A stretch of DNA of 64,000 nt, from NCBI GenBank assembly GCA_904420445.1, contig CAJFVJ010000001.1, forward strand, positions 129,266 to 193,265. Reading direction: 5' to 3'. The notes beneath the pieces were generated by a model that worked only from the letters and a program-made list of their open reading frames with translations, ran no database searches and was not told the origin of the DNA. Positions 61,702-64,000 of this stretch are shown here, in pieces; within the stretch, counting starts at the first letter, position 1, and the number at the start of each line of letters is the position of its first letter. The DNA is from Candidatus Adamsella avium. GTDB lineage: Bacteria; Cyanobacteriota; Vampirovibrionia; Gastranaerophilales; CAJFVJ01. The position numbers and the translations under genes were made by a program.

Positions 61702-62205
61702 ATGATAAAAAAATTCAATACAACACTTCTGATATCAGCGCTATGCTTATGCACGGCTCTTAATGCCTATGCAGCAGCACCTGTCTGCCCGCTGCAGGGA
61801 ACTTCAACCCAGGTGAAAGCCGCTGACCTTGTCAAAAATCCTGAAGCTTATCTCAACAAAAACGTCAAAATCACAGGTATCTTTGATAAATTTGTAACCA
61901 TCGGGCTTGACTACAAACCTGCATTCAGAGATTCCAAAGACTACATATCATTTCTTATCAGAAAAGACGAAATTCAAGGACATATCATCCCTATGTCAGA
62001 ATTGAAAATTCTCATCAGCAGAAAAACAGCCGAAAAACAACTCGCCAAAATAGAAAGCGGCGATAAAATCGAAATCGAAGGAAAGATGTTTTCTGCTGCA
62101 CTAGGTGACCCCTGGGTAGAAGCATGCAAGGTAACCATCATCGCAAAAAAAGAAAAAAAAGACGATAAGGTCAAAACAGGAGCAGCCTGCAAAATTAACC
62201 CTTAG
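61702..62205 (+). CDS. Exported small protein, OB-fold-like, unknown function
   Basis: The 167-residue product from ATG 61702 (behind AAAGGAGACACCTCTT) has a signal peptide (KKFNTTLLISALCLCTALNAYA). The mature part has AADLVKNPEAYLNKNVKITG, FDKFVTIGLDYKPAFRDSKDY, and ESGDKIEIEGKMFSAALGDPW, a set of strands like a periplasmic OB-fold (compare NlpE/BOF-type). The C-terminus is Lys-rich. It follows the vWA gene by 40 bp, so they may be co-transcribed. Confidence 0.65.
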   Translation: MIKKFNTTLLISALCLCTALNAYAAAPVCPLQGTSTQVKAADLVKNPEAYLNKNVKITGIFDKFVTIGLDYKPAFRDSKDYISFLIRKDEIQGHIIPMSELKILISRKTAEKQLAKIESGDKIEIEGKMFSAALGDPWVEACKVTIIAKKEKKDDKVKTGAACKINP

Positions 62206-62321
62206 CTCGACTTATAATTTCTGTGGAAAATGTTCTAGTATACTGATATGATATTAATATCAGAATTTTATGTTATTCTGATTCTTACTTGCTTAGGTAA
62301 AACGGTCTGAGGATTTTGAAT

Positions 62322-64000
62322 ATGAGTGATAATGAAAAGAAAAATTATTTGACAATACATGGACACTTCTACCAGCCGCCGAGAGAAAACCCATGGCTTG
62401 AAGCAATTGAATTGCAAGAAAGTGCATCTCCTTTCCATGACTGGAACGCAAGAATTTGCGACGAATGCTACAATCCAAACTCAGCTTCAAGAATTGTGGA
62501 CGGCAAAAACAGAATCATAGACATAGTCAACAACTATACCATGATAAGTTTCAACTTCGGACCGACACTTATGTCATGGATGGAACAATATGCCCCAAAC
62601 ACTTATGAAAGAATCGTGCAGGCGGACAGAAAAAGCATAGGTATCTATTCAGGGCATGGCAACGCAATTGCTCAGGTCTACAACCACATGATTATGCCTC
62701 TTGCAAACGACAAGGATAAATATACCCAAACAATCTGGGGCATCAAAGACTTTGAATACCGCTTCGGCAGAAAGCCTGAAGGTATCTGGCTTGCAGAAAC
62801 AGCAACCGACGACAGAACCATGGAAGTGCTGATTGACTGCGGCATAAAATTCACCATCCTATCACCGTATCAGGCTGCAAGAGTGAGAAAAATTAATGCA
62901 AAACAGGATTCTGCCTGGGAAGATGTCAGCTGGGGAAGTATAGACCCCGCAAGAGCTTACCGTTACTTCATCAAAGGGAAACCTGACAAATACATAGATT
63001 TGTTCTTCTACGACGGTTCTATCTCAAAATCCGTAGCATTTGATAACCTGCTGAAAGACGGAAACAGATTTATCAAAAGACTTCAAGACGGTGTTTCCCC
63101 ACAGAGAAATTACAACCAGCTTGTAAATATCGCAACTGATGGCGAAAGCTACGGGCACCACACAAGATTTGGTGATATGGCACTGTCTTATGCACTCAAA
63201 AAACGTGCAAAAGATGCAGGGTTCACTATTACCAACTACGGTGAATATCTTGAAAAAAATCCTCCGCTTTATGAAGTTGATATCAAACCCGTTTCATCCT
63301 GGAGCTGCTTCCATGGTGTTGAACGCTGGCGAGATGACTGCGGATGTTCTACAGGCGCACAACCCGGATGGAATCAAAAATGGAGAAAACCTCTCAGGGA
63401 TGCTCTTAACTATCTTAGAGATGAACTTGCCGTTCTGTATGAAGAACAAATATCAAAATATCTTGATGACCCATGGGAATCAAGAAATGACTATATCAGT
63501 GTAATGCTTGACAGAAACGAAATAAGCCTTGGAAAATTTTTCAAAAAACATCAACGACGTGAGCTATCTTCAGAAGAGAAAACTCTTGTCCTGAAGCTCC
63601 TTGAAATTCAAAGACAGGCTATGTTGATGTTCACAAGCTGCGGGTGGTTCTTCGCTGATATTTCAGGGATTGAAACAACACAGATTATGAAATATGCAGC
63701 AAGAGCAATCGAGTTAGCGGAAACTTTCACAGACAAAGATTATGAAACACCGTTTTTGAATATTCTAGAAAAAGCCCAGAGCAACATCAAAGATATGGGC
63801 AACGGAAAAGAGATATATCAAAAATTTGTCAAACCTTCAGTTGTGACGACAAAACAGATTATTGCACAATGGGCAATCTCTTCATTATATCAGGATTTTG
63901 AAGACGAAACAGAATTATATTCTTACAACATAAACAGACTTGATTATCGTAAAATCAAAAATGCCAAAACCGTTATGGCATTCGGACGAATCAAAGTCAC
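62322..64000 (+). CDS. Glycoside hydrolase family 57-like enzyme, 3' end outside window
   Basis: The open frame starts at ATG 62322 (GAGG nine bases upstream) and is still open at the window end (559 codons). LTIHGHFYQPPRENPWLE is the GH57 start (HxHxYQPPR), IWLAETATDD carries the nucleophile Glu, and IATDGESYGHHTRFGDM the second acid. GH57 enzymes are alpha-amylases, branching enzymes and amylopullulanases; a C-terminal DUF3536-like part (CGWFFADISGIETTQIMKYA) is present. It probably works on glycogen-type alpha-glucan in the cytoplasm, since no signal peptide is seen. Confidence 0.85.
   Translation, partial: MSDNEKKNYLTIHGHFYQPPRENPWLEAIELQESASPFHDWNARICDECYNPNSASRIVDGKNRIIDIVNNYTMISFNFGPTLMSWMEQYAPNTYERIVQADRKSIGIYSGHGNAIAQVYNHMIMPLANDKDKYTQTIWGIKDFEYRFGRKPEGIWLAETATDDRTMEVLIDCGIKFTILSPYQAARVRKINAKQDSAWEDVSWGSIDPARAYRYFIKGKPDKYIDLFFYDGSISKSVAFDNLLKDGNRFIKRLQDGVSPQRNYNQLVNIATDGESYGHHTRFGDMALSYALKKRAKDAGFTITNYGEYLEKNPPLYEVDIKPVSSWSCFHGVERWRDDCGCSTGAQPGWNQKWRKPLRDALNYLRDELAVLYEEQISKYLDDPWESRNDYISVMLDRNEISLGKFFKKHQRRELSSEEKTLVLKLLEIQRQAMLMFTSCGWFFADISGIETTQIMKYAARAIELAETFTDKDYETPFLNILEKAQSNIKDMGNGKEIYQKFVKPSVVTTKQIIAQWAISSLYQDFEDETELYSYNINRLDYRKIKNAKTVMAFGRIKV

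Noticed and set aside
60927..62205. vWA gene as part of a MoxR/BatA-type system or a defence island
   Set aside because: There is no MoxR-like ATPase nor other defence gene next to it.
1..64000. Prophage, integrative element, rRNA operon or full insertion sequence
   Set aside because: No integrase, transposase, phage structural gene or rRNA was seen in any frame.

Overview
The window reads as a chromosome segment of a Gram-negative, low-GC, fermentative bacterium. The best phylogenetic clue is the OmpR-type regulator at 8113-8859, whose receiver domain closely resembles cyanobacterial RpaB. A long NusB, several TTG/GTG starts, pyruvate formate-lyase, hybrid cluster protein and radical SAM enzymes, and the absence of any photosynthesis gene, together suggest a non-photosynthetic cyanobacterial relative (Melainabacteria/Vampirovibrionia, perhaps gut Gastranaerophilales). 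This placement is inference. An LptD/OstA-like protein and a TolC-type channel indicate an outer membrane.

Layout. 1-4.4 kb: metallo-beta-lactamase-fold hydrolase (cut by the window edge), nusB, the two SRP GTPases ftsY and ffh, and rpsP. 4.4-7.7 kb (minus): two paralogous orphan genes, two secreted matrixin-like metalloproteases, and a small Cys-rich protein. 8.1-18.3 kb: RpaB-like regulator, PfkB kinase, pgeF, a SEC-C protein, a LytM-type murein hydrolase, the LptD/OstA-like protein, accD-accA and prmA. 18.3-26.4 kb is accessory: tRNA-Ser, a TPR protein, a nitroreductase, surface-sugar genes (methyltransferase fusion, acyltransferase, pyruvyl-transferase-like), an XRE regulator, a PnuC-like transporter and a lineage-type membrane protein. 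26.5-32.2 kb: anaerobic metabolism and stress (pflB, pflA, cupin, hcp, hsp20). 32.3-41.8 kb: LOG protein, aminotransferase-like protein, nucleotidyltransferase, thioredoxin, HAD phosphatase, then a MarR-controlled EmrAB/TolC-type efflux cluster and an esterase. 41.8-48.2 kb: a complete translationally coupled trpEGDCFBA operon. 48.2-53.0 kb: MEMO1-AMMECR1 fusion with its radical SAM partner, a divergent GH13-like protein, and a sugar acetyltransferase interrupted by a G12 tract. 53-64 kb: rarA, a YjbR-EVE fusion, an aminotransferase, tRNA-Lys, an amidohydrolase, a GT8 fusion, a 50-aa small protein, a nitroreductase, a vWA protein, a secreted protein and the start of a GH57 enzyme.

Cross-cutting signals. 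Four copies of a roughly 150-bp palindromic element are dispersed in both orientations. Two are flanked by perfect 9-bp direct repeats, one by an 8/9 match and one by a decayed match, so they are MITE-like transposed elements. One insertion supplies the last base of the prmA stop codon. The 14-bp palindrome GTTGCA-N2-TGCAAC occurs both at the MarR/efflux divergent promoter and upstream of hcp, which suggests one regulon. The acetyltransferase at 52.2-53.0 kb looks like a phase-variable locus in the OFF state. Two unrelated enzymes (methyltransferase and GT8) carry the same C-terminal ~100-residue domain.

Limits: everything was read by eye. No database search, structure prediction or alignment program was run, and starts were chosen from Shine-Dalgarno sequences and N-terminal sense.
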